Below are positions 25,807-34,415 of a stretch of 64,000 nt of DNA, in pieces. The position numbers were made by a program, and so were the translations under genes. Position 1 is the stretch's first letter. Every line of letters begins with the position of its first letter. The DNA comes from Verrucomicrobiia bacterium (GTDB lineage: Bacteria > Verrucomicrobiota > Verrucomicrobiia > Palsa-1439), in NCBI GenBank assembly GCA_035577545.1, contig DATLVI010000044.1, positions 1 to 64,000 on the forward strand, written 5' to 3'. The notes beneath the pieces are model-generated. The model searched no databases. It saw only the letters and a list, made by a program, of their open reading frames with translations, and was not told the origin of the DNA.

Positions 25807-27522
25807 TTACTTACTGGTGAGTTGGTCGTCGTCTTTGGTCTCCGCCCACCCTCTCCAGGCGCGATACTGGAGGCGATTCGACCATATTGCGACGTCCCAG
25901 TTTTTGTCGATACGATCGAACAACTCATGCGCGGCCTTTTTGTCTTTTGCCATGCAGGCAAAGCGACAGAATGCATTCAGGTTCCACAACGATCCGGGAT
26001 AGCGTTTCTCGATGTCCCGAAAACCTTGCTTCATGCGCGGCCACGAGAGGTTGTTTTTCTCGAAGAACTTGTTACGAATATCCGAGTTGCTGCCTTCGGT
26101 GGAATCCCAGATGTGCCAGACTACCCGCGCATACAGGGCGTCGCCGTCTTCATCCTTGGTCGTGTCCCCCGCCGTCTCGGCAACCTTCTGCCAGTCGCCC
26201 TTGTTCCCGTACCATCGCGGCAATGAATACCAAGCGGTTTGTTTATCAAACCAATCGTAGTCCAGTTTCAGTTCGTGCGCCTGTTGCAGGCACTCGCGGT
26301 AGTCGTCGGTTTGTTGCGTCTCCGCCAGGTTCATCAACATCAATCGGTACCACTCGGGGTTCTGGCGATTCGCCGACGGGATGAGCAACAACATGTCGTG
26401 CGCTTTTGCCATTCGCCCAGAGAAAAACTTCCACGCAGCCGGGGCCACACTATCGGCGTAGCCTCCACCGCGCGCATTCCAGGCATATTCCATATACGTC
26501 CGCGCCTGTACCAGCCGCGCTGGCACGGAATCAGGATTGGCTGTTCGCCAGCGCTCAATCAATTCAAACCGCTTGGCCCAATCCTCCTCCGGCGACTTGC
26601 GAGGCAATTTCAGTCCGTCATATAAATAGACCGATTTCCACTCACCGCCCTGAAACCGTAACTTCTTCGTCACCAGATCAGTCGCCAATTGATCCAACTC
26701 ATCAAACCGTTCTGTCCGCAACAGTCGCCGGCCTTTCCGCTGCAGCGTCTCCCACTCGCGATGATCGGGAACGCGCTCATGGGAGGCAATCGTATCGATC
26801 ACATCGAGGATATTGGAAAAGTAACCATCCCCCAATCGATCCACCATCCGCTGAAATCCTTTCGCTGTATCAAATCCCACCTTCTCCGTCATGTCTCGCA
26901 AGTATTCCAAATCGCTCGTCAGCCGGTTCGTTTCCGGTACGCCATTCTTCGCCATGTATTCCTGGTTGGAAATGGCTTCAATCCCAAAATCCACCGCCGC
27001 CAATGCCAGGCGCCGCGATTCTCCGGAGTGCTCTTTTTCCTTTCTCTTTTCGAAGAGGGCCACACTCAATGCAGCTTTCATGGCCAGGCGTCGTGGATAT
27101 TTCGTCGCGCGAAAACCTTCGAAGGCCTTGCGCAACCACATTTCGTCCGGCCCTTGCAACTCTCCATCCGGCGCTTTCGGACCGGCGCGACGCAACTGAC
27201 AGTAATAGACGTAGTAAACCAATGGCTCGGTGCAACCGGCGTCGATAACTGATTTTGCTTTGACGCCAATTTCCTCATGCGTCGGCGCGTCGGCAATACC
27301 CGCATAGCGGCGCGCGCACATCTCCAACAAGGCTTGCGCGTCAGCGTCCCAGGGGTTTGGGTGCGTATTCACCTGCACGTAGGGCGCAACATAGAGACCC
27401 CGGTACCACGCCAGATCCGCATTGTTCATCGGGTCCGCAATCGCCTGAAAATTCAGCCCGCAAACGAAGAGAATCAGCCCAAGGACAAAGGACCCGCCAT
27501 TTGTGATCGCACGCTTCTTCAT
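25807..27522 (-). CDS. Secreted protein of unknown function (possibly DUF4034-like)
   Basis: This 571-residue protein has a signal peptide (SFVLGLILFVCGLNFQAIA-DP). The rest is predicted helical with TPR-like spacing. A segment around residues 260-330 (RRLLRTERFDELDQLATDLV, then GGEWKSVYLYDGLKLPRKSP) resembles DUF4034, a family of uncertain function; I hold this loosely. The latter half (MLMNLAETQQTDDYRECLQQ, YSLPRWYGNKGDWQKVAETA) looks like helical repeats. It is divergent from xylA, sharing a 119-bp upstream region. Confidence 0.75.
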   Translation of the reverse strand: MKKRAITNGGSFVLGLILFVCGLNFQAIADPMNNADLAWYRGLYVAPYVQVNTHPNPWDADAQALLEMCARRYAGIADAPTHEEIGVKAKSVIDAGCTEPLVYYVYYCQLRRAGPKAPDGELQGPDEMWLRKAFEGFRATKYPRRLAMKAALSVALFEKRKEKEHSGESRRLALAAVDFGIEAISNQEYMAKNGVPETNRLTSDLEYLRDMTEKVGFDTAKGFQRMVDRLGDGYFSNILDVIDTIASHERVPDHREWETLQRKGRRLLRTERFDELDQLATDLVTKKLRFQGGEWKSVYLYDGLKLPRKSPEEDWAKRFELIERWRTANPDSVPARLVQARTYMEYAWNARGGGYADSVAPAAWKFFSGRMAKAHDMLLLIPSANRQNPEWYRLMLMNLAETQQTDDYRECLQQAHELKLDYDWFDKQTAWYSLPRWYGNKGDWQKVAETAGDTTKDEDGDALYARVVWHIWDSTEGSNSDIRNKFFEKNNLSWPRMKQGFRDIEKRYPGSLWNLNAFCRFACMAKDKKAAHELFDRIDKNWDVAIWSNRLQYRAWRGWAETKDDDQLTSK

Positions 27523-27641
27523 AAACTACGTGGGAAGCGCATATTCCTTGCCAACTCCGCCACCGTTCTTCCGAAAAACCTGTTGCTCTGCGGGCCTTGG
27601 CTATGGCACTAAGTATGTTCAAACCGTTGCGAGTCACAGAT

Positions 27642-28958
27642 ATGGCGGCGCCAGCATTCTCCGACATTACACGAATCGAATACGAAGGGCCGAAGTCGAA
27701 GAACCCGCTCGCCTTCAAGCATTACCACGCCACTGAAAAACTCGACAGCAAAACGCTTCGCGATCATTTGCGGTTCGCGGTCTGTTACTGGCACACGTTT
27801 CGCAACCCATTGAGCGATCCGTTCGGGCCGGGCACGGCACTGCGCCCGTGGGATGATGGTTCGAACTCCATCGCCAACGCCCAGCGCCGCGTGCGCGCGG
27901 CATTCGAGTTCATCGAAAAACTCGGCGCGCCGTTCTATTGTTTTCACGACCGCGACGTGGCGCCCGAAGGCAAGAATCTCCGCGAAACCAATCAGAGCCT
28001 GGATGCCGTTGTAAAAGTTCTCAAGGAAGAACAACAGCGTACCGGCATCAAGCTGCTCTGGGGTACCGCCAACCTCTTTTCCAATCCGCGCTACGTCCAC
28101 GGCGCGGCAACGAGTTGCAGCGCCGACGTGTTCGCGTTCGCCGCGGCGCAGGTGAAAAAGGCCCTCGAAGTCACGCACGAACTCGGCGGTGCGGGCTACG
28201 TCTTCTGGGGCGGACGCGAAGGCTATTCGACCCTCCTCAATACCGACCTCAAGCGGGAACAGGAACATCTCGCGAAATTCCTGCGCCTGGCTGTCGATTA
28301 TAAAAAATCCCTCGGCTTCAAAGGCCAGTTTTTCATTGAGCCGAAGCCGAAGGAGCCGACGAAGCATCAATACGACTCCGACGCGGCAGCCTGCTTGAAT
28401 TTTCTGCGCGAGTTCGACCTGCTCGACCACTTTCAACTCAACATCGAAACCAACCACGCCACGCTGGCCGGTCACACGATGCAGCACGAACTCACAGTCG
28501 CGGCCGCCGCCGGCAAGCTCGGGTCGATCGACGCCAATCGCGGCGACGAACTCCTCGGGTGGGACACCGACCAGTTTCCAACCGACGTCTACCTGGCGAC
28601 ACAAGTCATGCTCGTCTTGCTCGACATGGGAGGTTTCAAAGCCGGCGGGCTCAACTTCGACGCCAAAGTCCGCCGCGAGAGTTTCGAGCCGGTGGATTTG
28701 TTCCACGCGCACATCGGCGGCATGGACGCGTTCGCGCGCGGACTGAAGATTGCCGCCGCGATCCGCAAGGATGGCCGTCTCGCGGCATTCGTGAAAGAGC
28801 GTTACGCCTCGTGGGACCGCGGCCTCGGCAAGGACATTGAAAAAGGCAAACTCGACCTCAAGGACCTGGAAACCTACATGCTTAAGAAGGGCGAGGCCGA
28901 CGCGAACACAAGCGGACGACAAGAGCTGCTGGAGAATCTCATCAACGAATTTATTTAA
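27642..28958 (+). CDS. xylA: Xylose isomerase
   Basis: Converts D-xylose to D-xylulose in the cytoplasm (also glucose/fructose). The start is placed at 27642 because [17 protein letters not shown] aligns with the usual XylA N-terminus; an in-frame TTG (27597) and ATGs (27603, 27615) are possible. The 438-residue protein shows [16 protein letters not shown], the catalytic His in [13 protein letters not shown], metal and substrate residues in [17 protein letters not shown] and [18 protein letters not shown], and WDTDQFPTD. All active-site landmarks are present. The KDPG aldolase gene follows 14 nt later. No xylulokinase is in the window. Confidence 0.96.
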   Translation: MAAPAFSDITRIEYEGPKSKNPLAFKHYHATEKLDSKTLRDHLRFAVCYWHTFRNPLSDPFGPGTALRPWDDGSNSIANAQRRVRAAFEFIEKLGAPFYCFHDRDVAPEGKNLRETNQSLDAVVKVLKEEQQRTGIKLLWGTANLFSNPRYVHGAATSCSADVFAFAAAQVKKALEVTHELGGAGYVFWGGREGYSTLLNTDLKREQEHLAKFLRLAVDYKKSLGFKGQFFIEPKPKEPTKHQYDSDAAACLNFLREFDLLDHFQLNIETNHATLAGHTMQHELTVAAAAGKLGSIDANRGDELLGWDTDQFPTDVYLATQVMLVLLDMGGFKAGGLNFDAKVRRESFEPVDLFHAHIGGMDAFARGLKIAAAIRKDGRLAAFVKERYASWDRGLGKDIEKGKLDLKDLETYMLKKGEADANTSGRQELLENLINEFI

Positions 28959-28972
28959 ACTGGTTACCGCAT

Positions 28973-29605
28973 ATGGAACGCATATCAAAAGTACGAGTTG
29001 TGCCCGTCGTAGTCATTGACCGCGCGGAAGACGCTGTTCCGCTGGCCGAGGCGCTCCTCGCTGGCGGGCTCAACGTCATGGAGATCACCTTCCGCACGCC
29101 TGCTGCCGAGCAGTCCCTCCGCAACGTCGTGAAAGCGTTCCCCAAAATGTTGGTGGGCGCCGGCACGATCCTGGATACGGACCAATTGCAGCGCGCCATC
29201 GACGCCGGCGCGCAGTTCGCCGTCGCGCCGGGCTTGAATGAGGTGGTCGTAAAGAAATCGCTCGCGTTGAAACTTCCGTTCGTCCCCGGCGTCATGACGC
29301 CCTCCGACGTCGAGCATGGGTTGGCGCTGGGCTGTAAGCTCCAGAAGTTTTTTCCTGCCGAAGCCGCCGGCGGCGTGAAGATGCTCCAGTCGCTGGCCGG
29401 GCCGTATGCGCACACCGGGTTGAAATTCATCCCGCTAGGCGGCGTCAACGCCGGCAATGCCCGCGCATATCTATCGCTGCCGATCGTCGCGGCCATCGGC
29501 GGTTCCTGGATGGTCGAGCGCAAGCTGATCGCAGAGAAAAACTGGCCGGCCATCCGCACCCTGACCACCGAAGCCGTGCAACTTGCCGCATCAGTCGCCG
29601 TTTAG
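28973..29605 (+). CDS. eda: KDPG/KHG aldolase
   Basis: Cleaves 2-keto-3-deoxy-6-phosphogluconate (or a related 2-keto-3-deoxy sugar acid) to pyruvate plus an aldehyde; class I Schiff-base enzyme. The 210 residues show the catalytic Glu37 and Arg41-Thr42 in VMEITFRTPAAEQ and the Schiff-base Lys125 in LQKFFPAEAAGG, with GAGTILDTDQ and PLGGVNAGNA phosphate-binding loops. Pairing with xylA 14 nt upstream suggests use in pentose or uronic-acid breakdown; no dehydratase is nearby, so the exact substrate is open. Confidence 0.92.
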   Translation: MERISKVRVVPVVVIDRAEDAVPLAEALLAGGLNVMEITFRTPAAEQSLRNVVKAFPKMLVGAGTILDTDQLQRAIDAGAQFAVAPGLNEVVVKKSLALKLPFVPGVMTPSDVEHGLALGCKLQKFFPAEAAGGVKMLQSLAGPYAHTGLKFIPLGGVNAGNARAYLSLPIVAAIGGSWMVERKLIAEKNWPAIRTLTTEAVQLAASVAV

Positions 29606-29619
29606 GACGATTCAGGCAG

Positions 29620-30168
29620 CTATCGATAGTTCTTATCGTCGATGCGGCTGAGGTCGATCCCGTCCTTGAAAACCCCGACCGTCACCACCGCGAACGTGAA
29701 CACGGTCGTGCCGGGCTCCAAATGCCCACCGAAAGCCTTGTCCGGATCGGCCAGGGTGATATGGGCGTGAACGCGCCCGTCAATCACATAGCCGTTCATG
29801 CTTACAATATCCGCGGGGCCCGAGGGGTTTTTCACGTAAACATTCTTGGAAGGAAAGGTCCTGTTGCTGACGGTGTGAACGTGATAACCGCGAACCGATC
29901 CGATGCCCGCCAGGATCACCGCGTTGTGGATCTTTTGCTCTTTCATCATGCGCTCGAGGCCGGTCAGGAGGTCGGTCTGGTATTTGAAGCGCAGCACCAG
30001 GACCCGGTCAAATTGCCCGCTTAACGCGTACACATCCGGCACGGCGCTGCTGTTCGTCTTCGAATCTTCCGCCGATGTGGTGGCATTGGTCACTTCCGTG
30101 CGAGTTGATTGGGCCACGGACATGCTTACGATCGCCAGAAAACCCAGAATTTGAATGAATGGACGCAT
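29620..30168 (-). CDS. Exported PPC-domain (DUF296) protein
   Basis: The ATG at 30168 is preceded by AAGGAG and opens a signal peptide (MRPFIQILGFLAIVSMSVAQ). After a short Ser/Thr-rich linker comes a DUF296/PPC domain: RVLVLRFKYQTDLLTGLERM, NAVILAGIGSVRGYHVHTVS, DGRVHAHITLADPDKAFGGH, TVFTFAVVTVG. The His residues in HAHITLADPDKAFGGHL match the family's conserved metal-site-like motif. PPC proteins are usually described as DNA-associated or cytosolic, so export is unusual. 182 residues; convergent with eda with only 14 nt between. Confidence 0.85.
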   Translation of the reverse strand: MRPFIQILGFLAIVSMSVAQSTRTEVTNATTSAEDSKTNSSAVPDVYALSGQFDRVLVLRFKYQTDLLTGLERMMKEQKIHNAVILAGIGSVRGYHVHTVSNRTFPSKNVYVKNPSGPADIVSMNGYVIDGRVHAHITLADPDKAFGGHLEPGTTVFTFAVVTVGVFKDGIDLSRIDDKNYR

Positions 30169-30301
30169 GGGAGATCTCCTTATACCGATGAAAGCCGGAT
30201 AATAACGAAGCGCCCTCCAAACAACCAGACGGTAGTCGTCCTGTCTCGCCATGGCGGCGGCCTGCAGCCATTTCGAGCGCTTTCCCTGAATGGATTAATA
30301 A

Positions 30302-31084
30302 ATGGAACCATATGCCTGTAAATTAGATACAGAAATCCCTGTCTTGGCAGGATTGCTGCTCATTTGGACGCCCGAGGCACCGACGTCTGTCCAGATGTCA
30401 GAATGGAGCCGGTTCAATTTGAGCGTTCACGAAATAAAAGAGAAGATCGACCAACTAAACGTGGCGCGATCGCGACGGCGCATATGGATCGTGGGTACAA
30501 GCCTTTGTGCGCTGGCCATCACGACCATCTGTCTGCTGATCATCAGGAATGCAGCCTTGAGCCTACTCCAGGATGGCCCGACGCACGATGAATTCATCGT
30601 CGATCTCACCCGCCAAATTACCAAGCAGGTCCTGCCGCAGATGGACGAATCTGGCATCCAGGCGTCCTGCAAGATATTCCCCTCGGCGGATCCGTATTCG
30701 CCAATCCCCCGCCACCCTCACGCCTCTGGATCCGGAAGTGGAACGGACGAAGTTCAGGGGCCGTCGTCCCGGATGAAGTCCTCGCCGTCCGCGACAGCTG
30801 GGGAAAAAACCAATGTGGGCATCTGCGATGCCGCGGACGATCCGCAGAAGCCACTGGGACATTTTCGCGAGCAGACTGTGTCGGAATACCAGGCTACCGT
30901 GACCCGGATTGTCAACGATCTCGTCGCCATTCGTAGCCGGGAGGGCAATGACACCCATGCCGGGTTGCCTCCCATCGCGGTGGCCGGTCTGTTTGTCAGT
31001 CGTGTGCAAGAAGGGCTGCCGAAACCACCTCTCGAGGATTACAGTCCGCGAGCTGGCTCCCAATCTTCGAGGGACGCGCGATGA
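30302..31084 (+). CDS. Single-pass membrane protein, unknown
   Basis: This 260-residue ORF has a predicted helix SVHEIKEKIDQLNVARSRRR, one transmembrane segment (IWIVGTSLCALAITTICLLI) and an extracytoplasmic part that is Pro/Ser/Gly-rich in the middle (about 140-175) and helical at the end. It ends in an ATGA overlap with the next gene, which has the same arrangement. The start is uncertain: 30302 and 30395 are both possible and neither has a good ribosome-binding site. No family recognised. Confidence 0.55.
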   Translation: MEPYACKLDTEIPVLAGLLLIWTPEAPTSVQMSEWSRFNLSVHEIKEKIDQLNVARSRRRIWIVGTSLCALAITTICLLIIRNAALSLLQDGPTHDEFIVDLTRQITKQVLPQMDESGIQASCKIFPSADPYSPIPRHPHASGSGSGTDEVQGPSSRMKSSPSATAGEKTNVGICDAADDPQKPLGHFREQTVSEYQATVTRIVNDLVAIRSREGNDTHAGLPPIAVAGLFVSRVQEGLPKPPLEDYSPRAGSQSSRDAR

Positions 31085-31842
31085 TCTCATCCCCCGCTCG
31101 ACCCGAATCCGGATGCGGAGCCGAACGAGGCGAAGATGACGAGCCCATTTTCGCCGCCGACCAGGTTGCCATTCAGTACATTGACGAGCAACTCCACAAG
31201 GCCCGGCGATCGCTGCGCCGAACCCGCGTCTTTTGCATAATCATCGCATTCCTGGTTCTGGGGTACATGAGCGTCGTTACGATCACCATACGGAACCGGC
31301 TTCTCCGCCCCGATGCCGCTGCCGAAATGGCTGTTTATTATATCACCCGATTCGCCGCGCAGAACGGTTGGGCGCCATCCGCCAACGTCGGGGAGCCGTC
31401 ACGAGGTTCGGTTGCCCCGGTTTCCGACAGCCATGCAATGACCCCGGCAGGAAATCCGGAGCGCCCCGCCGCGGAGACAATCCCCTCCGCAAACACCGAT
31501 CCGCTGGCGGTACAAGCCCAAGTGGCCGCCTATGTGCGCAGGTTTATTTCCCAGCCCCACGGGAATCTGCAGGATCTAATGCGAGAGGCGCAGCATCCGA
31601 AGACGGTTCAACAACTCAGCGACGAACTTGACCAGGAGATCCGCGAGCGCCTGCCTTCGCGAGTCAGGTACGGGTTCGCAAACCCCGACTATATGTCCTA
31701 CGTGGACCAGAAACTGGCGACTCTCACGCAACTCGAATCGCAGTTTGACCGGTTGGCGCACGCTAACGATCTGACCCCGTACGAAAAGACACTACGGCAC
31801 ATTATTGCCTCGACGATGGGCAACAGCCACGAAGGTTCGTAG
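31081..31842 (+). CDS. Single-pass membrane protein, paralogue-like partner
   Basis: This 253-residue protein carries IQYIDEQLHKARRSLRRTRV, one membrane helix (VFCIIIAFLVLGYMSVVTIT), a low-complexity linker and a helical extracytoplasmic domain (about 140-250). The first 75 residues mirror the upstream protein (ID...L..AR..RR then a helix ending IRN), so the two are probably an old duplication working as a pair. Translation is coupled by the 4-nt overlap. Function unknown. Confidence 0.6.
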   Translation: MISSPARPESGCGAERGEDDEPIFAADQVAIQYIDEQLHKARRSLRRTRVFCIIIAFLVLGYMSVVTITIRNRLLRPDAAAEMAVYYITRFAAQNGWAPSANVGEPSRGSVAPVSDSHAMTPAGNPERPAAETIPSANTDPLAVQAQVAAYVRRFISQPHGNLQDLMREAQHPKTVQQLSDELDQEIRERLPSRVRYGFANPDYMSYVDQKLATLTQLESQFDRLAHANDLTPYEKTLRHIIASTMGNSHEGS

Positions 31843-31907
31843 CTTCCCTTCCCCAAGACTTCTCCCCGCTTGTCCACTCCATCGAGGATCGCGGAACCGA
31901 CGTCTCG

Positions 31908-34160
31908 TTAGGGTGCGGTTGGCGCGCTGATGTCGATGCGGTAATACTTATTCGGCTGCACAGCGTTCATGTCGGTAATCGTGGCCTGATTGCCATTGGT
32001 CAACGGGCCCGCGTAACCCACCAGTTGCGTCCAAACCCCGCCGAACATGTCAGTCGTGAACTGCGGCGTGTAGGTGCGTCCACTGGCCAGGGGGTTGAAG
32101 ATCAAGTTCATCTGAGCCGGCTGATTGGTCACGCTGGCGACAGTGAGCACGAACACCGAAGACGGATTGGTCGGGTCGAGACCGGCGACAAACTTGAATT
32201 GGTTATTCTGGCCGGTGCCATCGAAGTCGAACGCCGGATCGGCTTGTGGGCAATTGGTGCAGTTGAAGTATTGGAGTTGCCACTGCGAGTACGACAGGGC
32301 GGATGCCGCCGTCGTCGCGCTAACCTGGGCGGAGTTGGTACTCTCGTTGCATCCGACCGCAACTGCCGAGACCACGTAATAATATGTTGTCCCGCTCGCC
32401 AGACCTGTATCTGTATAGTTGGTGGTCGCGACCCCACTGATCACATTCGTGTACGGTCCGCCGTTGCTCAACGACCGTTTGACGTTGTAGCCAGTAACGG
32501 AGGGCACAGGGGCCCATTTCAAGGCTACTTGCCCGGTTCCTCCCGTCGCGGTCAAACTAGTCGGCGCTGCAGGCGGCAGCAGGATGATTTCCGTGCCGTC
32601 GATCTTGGGTTGATCCGCAGTGCCGACCGAGTAGGCGATGACGATCTGGCTGCCGGCAGGCGTGACCGTGTACTCACGAACGATCGCAATGTTCATTCCG
32701 CCTGAGGCCGCGAAGATATCGAAGTTGGTCAAGACCTGTGTGCCGTTGATCGTGACGTTGAACTTTCGGCTATTGGCCGCATTAAAGTAGATCTCGGCCC
32801 AGTGCAACCGCACCTTGTAGGCGACGCCGGGAGTCAGGCCGCCGAAGGTATACGTCATGGCGCCGTAGCGTTCGTGTTGATACACGGCCTGGGGCGCGGG
32901 GTTGGTCACATTGCTGGTGTTAATCGCCGCGCCTGACGGCGAGGCAATGGTCCCTCCCACGACGTTCGTGTCGGCAACGAATGCTCCAACCGGAGAGGTA
33001 TTACCCGAGCCCACGGCAAAATAACCCGAGCTCACCACGGTGGCAGAGGCCTCGCTGGAATTCGTACCCTCGCCAATGTTATTCACGCCCGAAACCACGT
33101 AGTAGTATGTCGTGCAGTTGGTCAGTCCACTATCGGTATAGCTGGTCCCCACAGGATTGGCGTTGGTGGTGTACGGTCCACCGCTGACCAACGATCGCTT
33201 CACATAGTAGCTCGTGGCGTTGTTCGCCGCGTTCCAATTCAGCGAAACGGACGTGCCAGACGCGGTTGCCGTCAATCCTGTGACCGTTGAGGGAGGCACC
33301 GAAGGCGGAGAGATTTGATAGACGCGGACATAATCGATCTGCATTTCCTGGGGCAGGCTGGCAGCAATGGCATTGGTAGTGGGATTGCCAGCGTAAGAAC
33401 CGCCGGTGGCGAAGTTCATGAGCAGGAAAAATGGCTGATTATAGGGGAACGGATAGGGGTTTCCCGTGGAACTGGACCATTGGGTCCGGGTTTCAAAAAC
33501 CGTCCCATCGACAGACCATGAGATCGAGTTGGAAGACCAATCGAGGTCATAGACATGGAAGTTAGTGATGGAATCTCCACCAGCAAAATTGTATATCGCG
33601 GTCTGATCACCGAGGGTGCCTCCGTTATGCAGACTTCCCTGGTTGAAAGTGGGTGTGCCGTTATTCTCCACCACATCAATCTCGCCGCAACCCGGCCAGC
33701 CTAGGTTGGCAATGTTCGTTCCCATCATCCAGAGTGCCGGCCACATGCCGACGCCGGAAGGGAATTTGGCGCGCCATTCGACCCGCCCGTACGTGAACCA
33801 GAATTTGGTCTCGGTCTTCATGCGGGCGGAGGTGAAACGGAATCCGTTGGTGAGTTCTACTTGCGCGCGAATATGGAGCGAACCATTCGCCACGTAAGCG
33901 TTGTTGGTGCGGCCCGTATAAAACTCCTGTTCACCGTTTCCCCAGCCGCCATTGTTCCCGCTTTCGAATACCCATTTGGTCGCATCGACATTCGAACTCG
34001 TGGCGCTATTGTACTCATCGCTCCAGATGAGCGAATAGGTTTGGGCGTTCGTCGTGGGCGCTCCGAGCATTCCGAAGAGTAATGGGCCACCGAGGACCAG
34101 CATCAAAAATGACAGTTTGGTTCGGAGCAAAGAAGAGGTAAAAGCCCTTAGTGCAGTCAT
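31908..34160 (-). CDS. Secreted GH16 beta-glucanase/laminarinase, multidomain
   Basis: The start at 34160 fits a signal peptide (SFLMLVLGGPLLFGMLG..TNA) and a TATAAT box 25 nt upstream; the frame extends further to 34217 without support. Of about 750 residues, the GH16 catalytic domain (about 40-280) has the GEIDVVEN motif with Glu160 nucleophile and Glu165 acid/base. Then follow FN3 (TVTGLTATASGTSVSLNWN), a malectin-like domain (AVYQHERYGAMTYTFGGL), a second FN3, and a C-terminal module of about 110 residues (SQWQLQYFNCTNCPQAD ... KYYRIDISAP). Likely cleaves beta-1,3-glucans outside the cell. Confidence 0.93.
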   Translation of the reverse strand: MTALRAFTSSLLRTKLSFLMLVLGGPLLFGMLGAPTTNAQTYSLIWSDEYNSATSSNVDATKWVFESGNNGGWGNGEQEFYTGRTNNAYVANGSLHIRAQVELTNGFRFTSARMKTETKFWFTYGRVEWRAKFPSGVGMWPALWMMGTNIANLGWPGCGEIDVVENNGTPTFNQGSLHNGGTLGDQTAIYNFAGGDSITNFHVYDLDWSSNSISWSVDGTVFETRTQWSSSTGNPYPFPYNQPFFLLMNFATGGSYAGNPTTNAIAASLPQEMQIDYVRVYQISPPSVPPSTVTGLTATASGTSVSLNWNAANNATSYYVKRSLVSGGPYTTNANPVGTSYTDSGLTNCTTYYYVVSGVNNIGEGTNSSEASATVVSSGYFAVGSGNTSPVGAFVADTNVVGGTIASPSGAAINTSNVTNPAPQAVYQHERYGAMTYTFGGLTPGVAYKVRLHWAEIYFNAANSRKFNVTINGTQVLTNFDIFAASGGMNIAIVREYTVTPAGSQIVIAYSVGTADQPKIDGTEIILLPPAAPTSLTATGGTGQVALKWAPVPSVTGYNVKRSLSNGGPYTNVISGVATTNYTDTGLASGTTYYYVVSAVAVGCNESTNSAQVSATTAASALSYSQWQLQYFNCTNCPQADPAFDFDGTGQNNQFKFVAGLDPTNPSSVFVLTVASVTNQPAQMNLIFNPLASGRTYTPQFTTDMFGGVWTQLVGYAGPLTNGNQATITDMNAVQPNKYYRIDISAPTAP

Positions 34161-34184
34161 CTTGAACTGGTCCCGTTTAGTGCG

Positions 34185-34190
34185 ATTATA
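34185..34190 (-). promoter_or_regulatory. -10 box (TATAAT) of the GH16 gene
   Basis: A perfect TATAAT on the minus strand ends 25 nt before the ATG at 34160. The -35 region is weak, which is compatible with control by an activator or relief from a repressor at the nearby palindrome. It supports the shorter start of the gene. Confidence 0.5.
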
Positions 34191-34230
34191 ATACGCTGAC
34201 TTGCCTCCAGAGAGCAACCTTAAAGAGCGA

Positions 34231-34244
34231 TGATAACGTTTTCA
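34231..34244. promoter_or_regulatory. LacI/CcpA-type operator-like palindrome
   Basis: TGAAAACGTTATCA (minus strand) matches all 14 positions of the cre-type consensus TGWAANCGNTWNCA used by LacI-family repressors. It lies about 41 bp upstream of the GH16 -10 box. Similar imperfect sites occur upstream of 39476 and 45471. No LacI-family gene is in the window. Confidence 0.5.
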
Positions 34245-34415
34245 TTGGAGGCCGAACTGCCAGAACGAGATACAAATGTGAAATACCCACATATCATGGT
34301 ATTACAACTGAAACATTGAATTAAGATTTCGTTTGCAAAGCGCAACTTCGACACTCCAATTCATGATTCCTCGCATCCAGAAATCCACAGATCGCAAGAG
34401 GCGCCACTCACTCCA

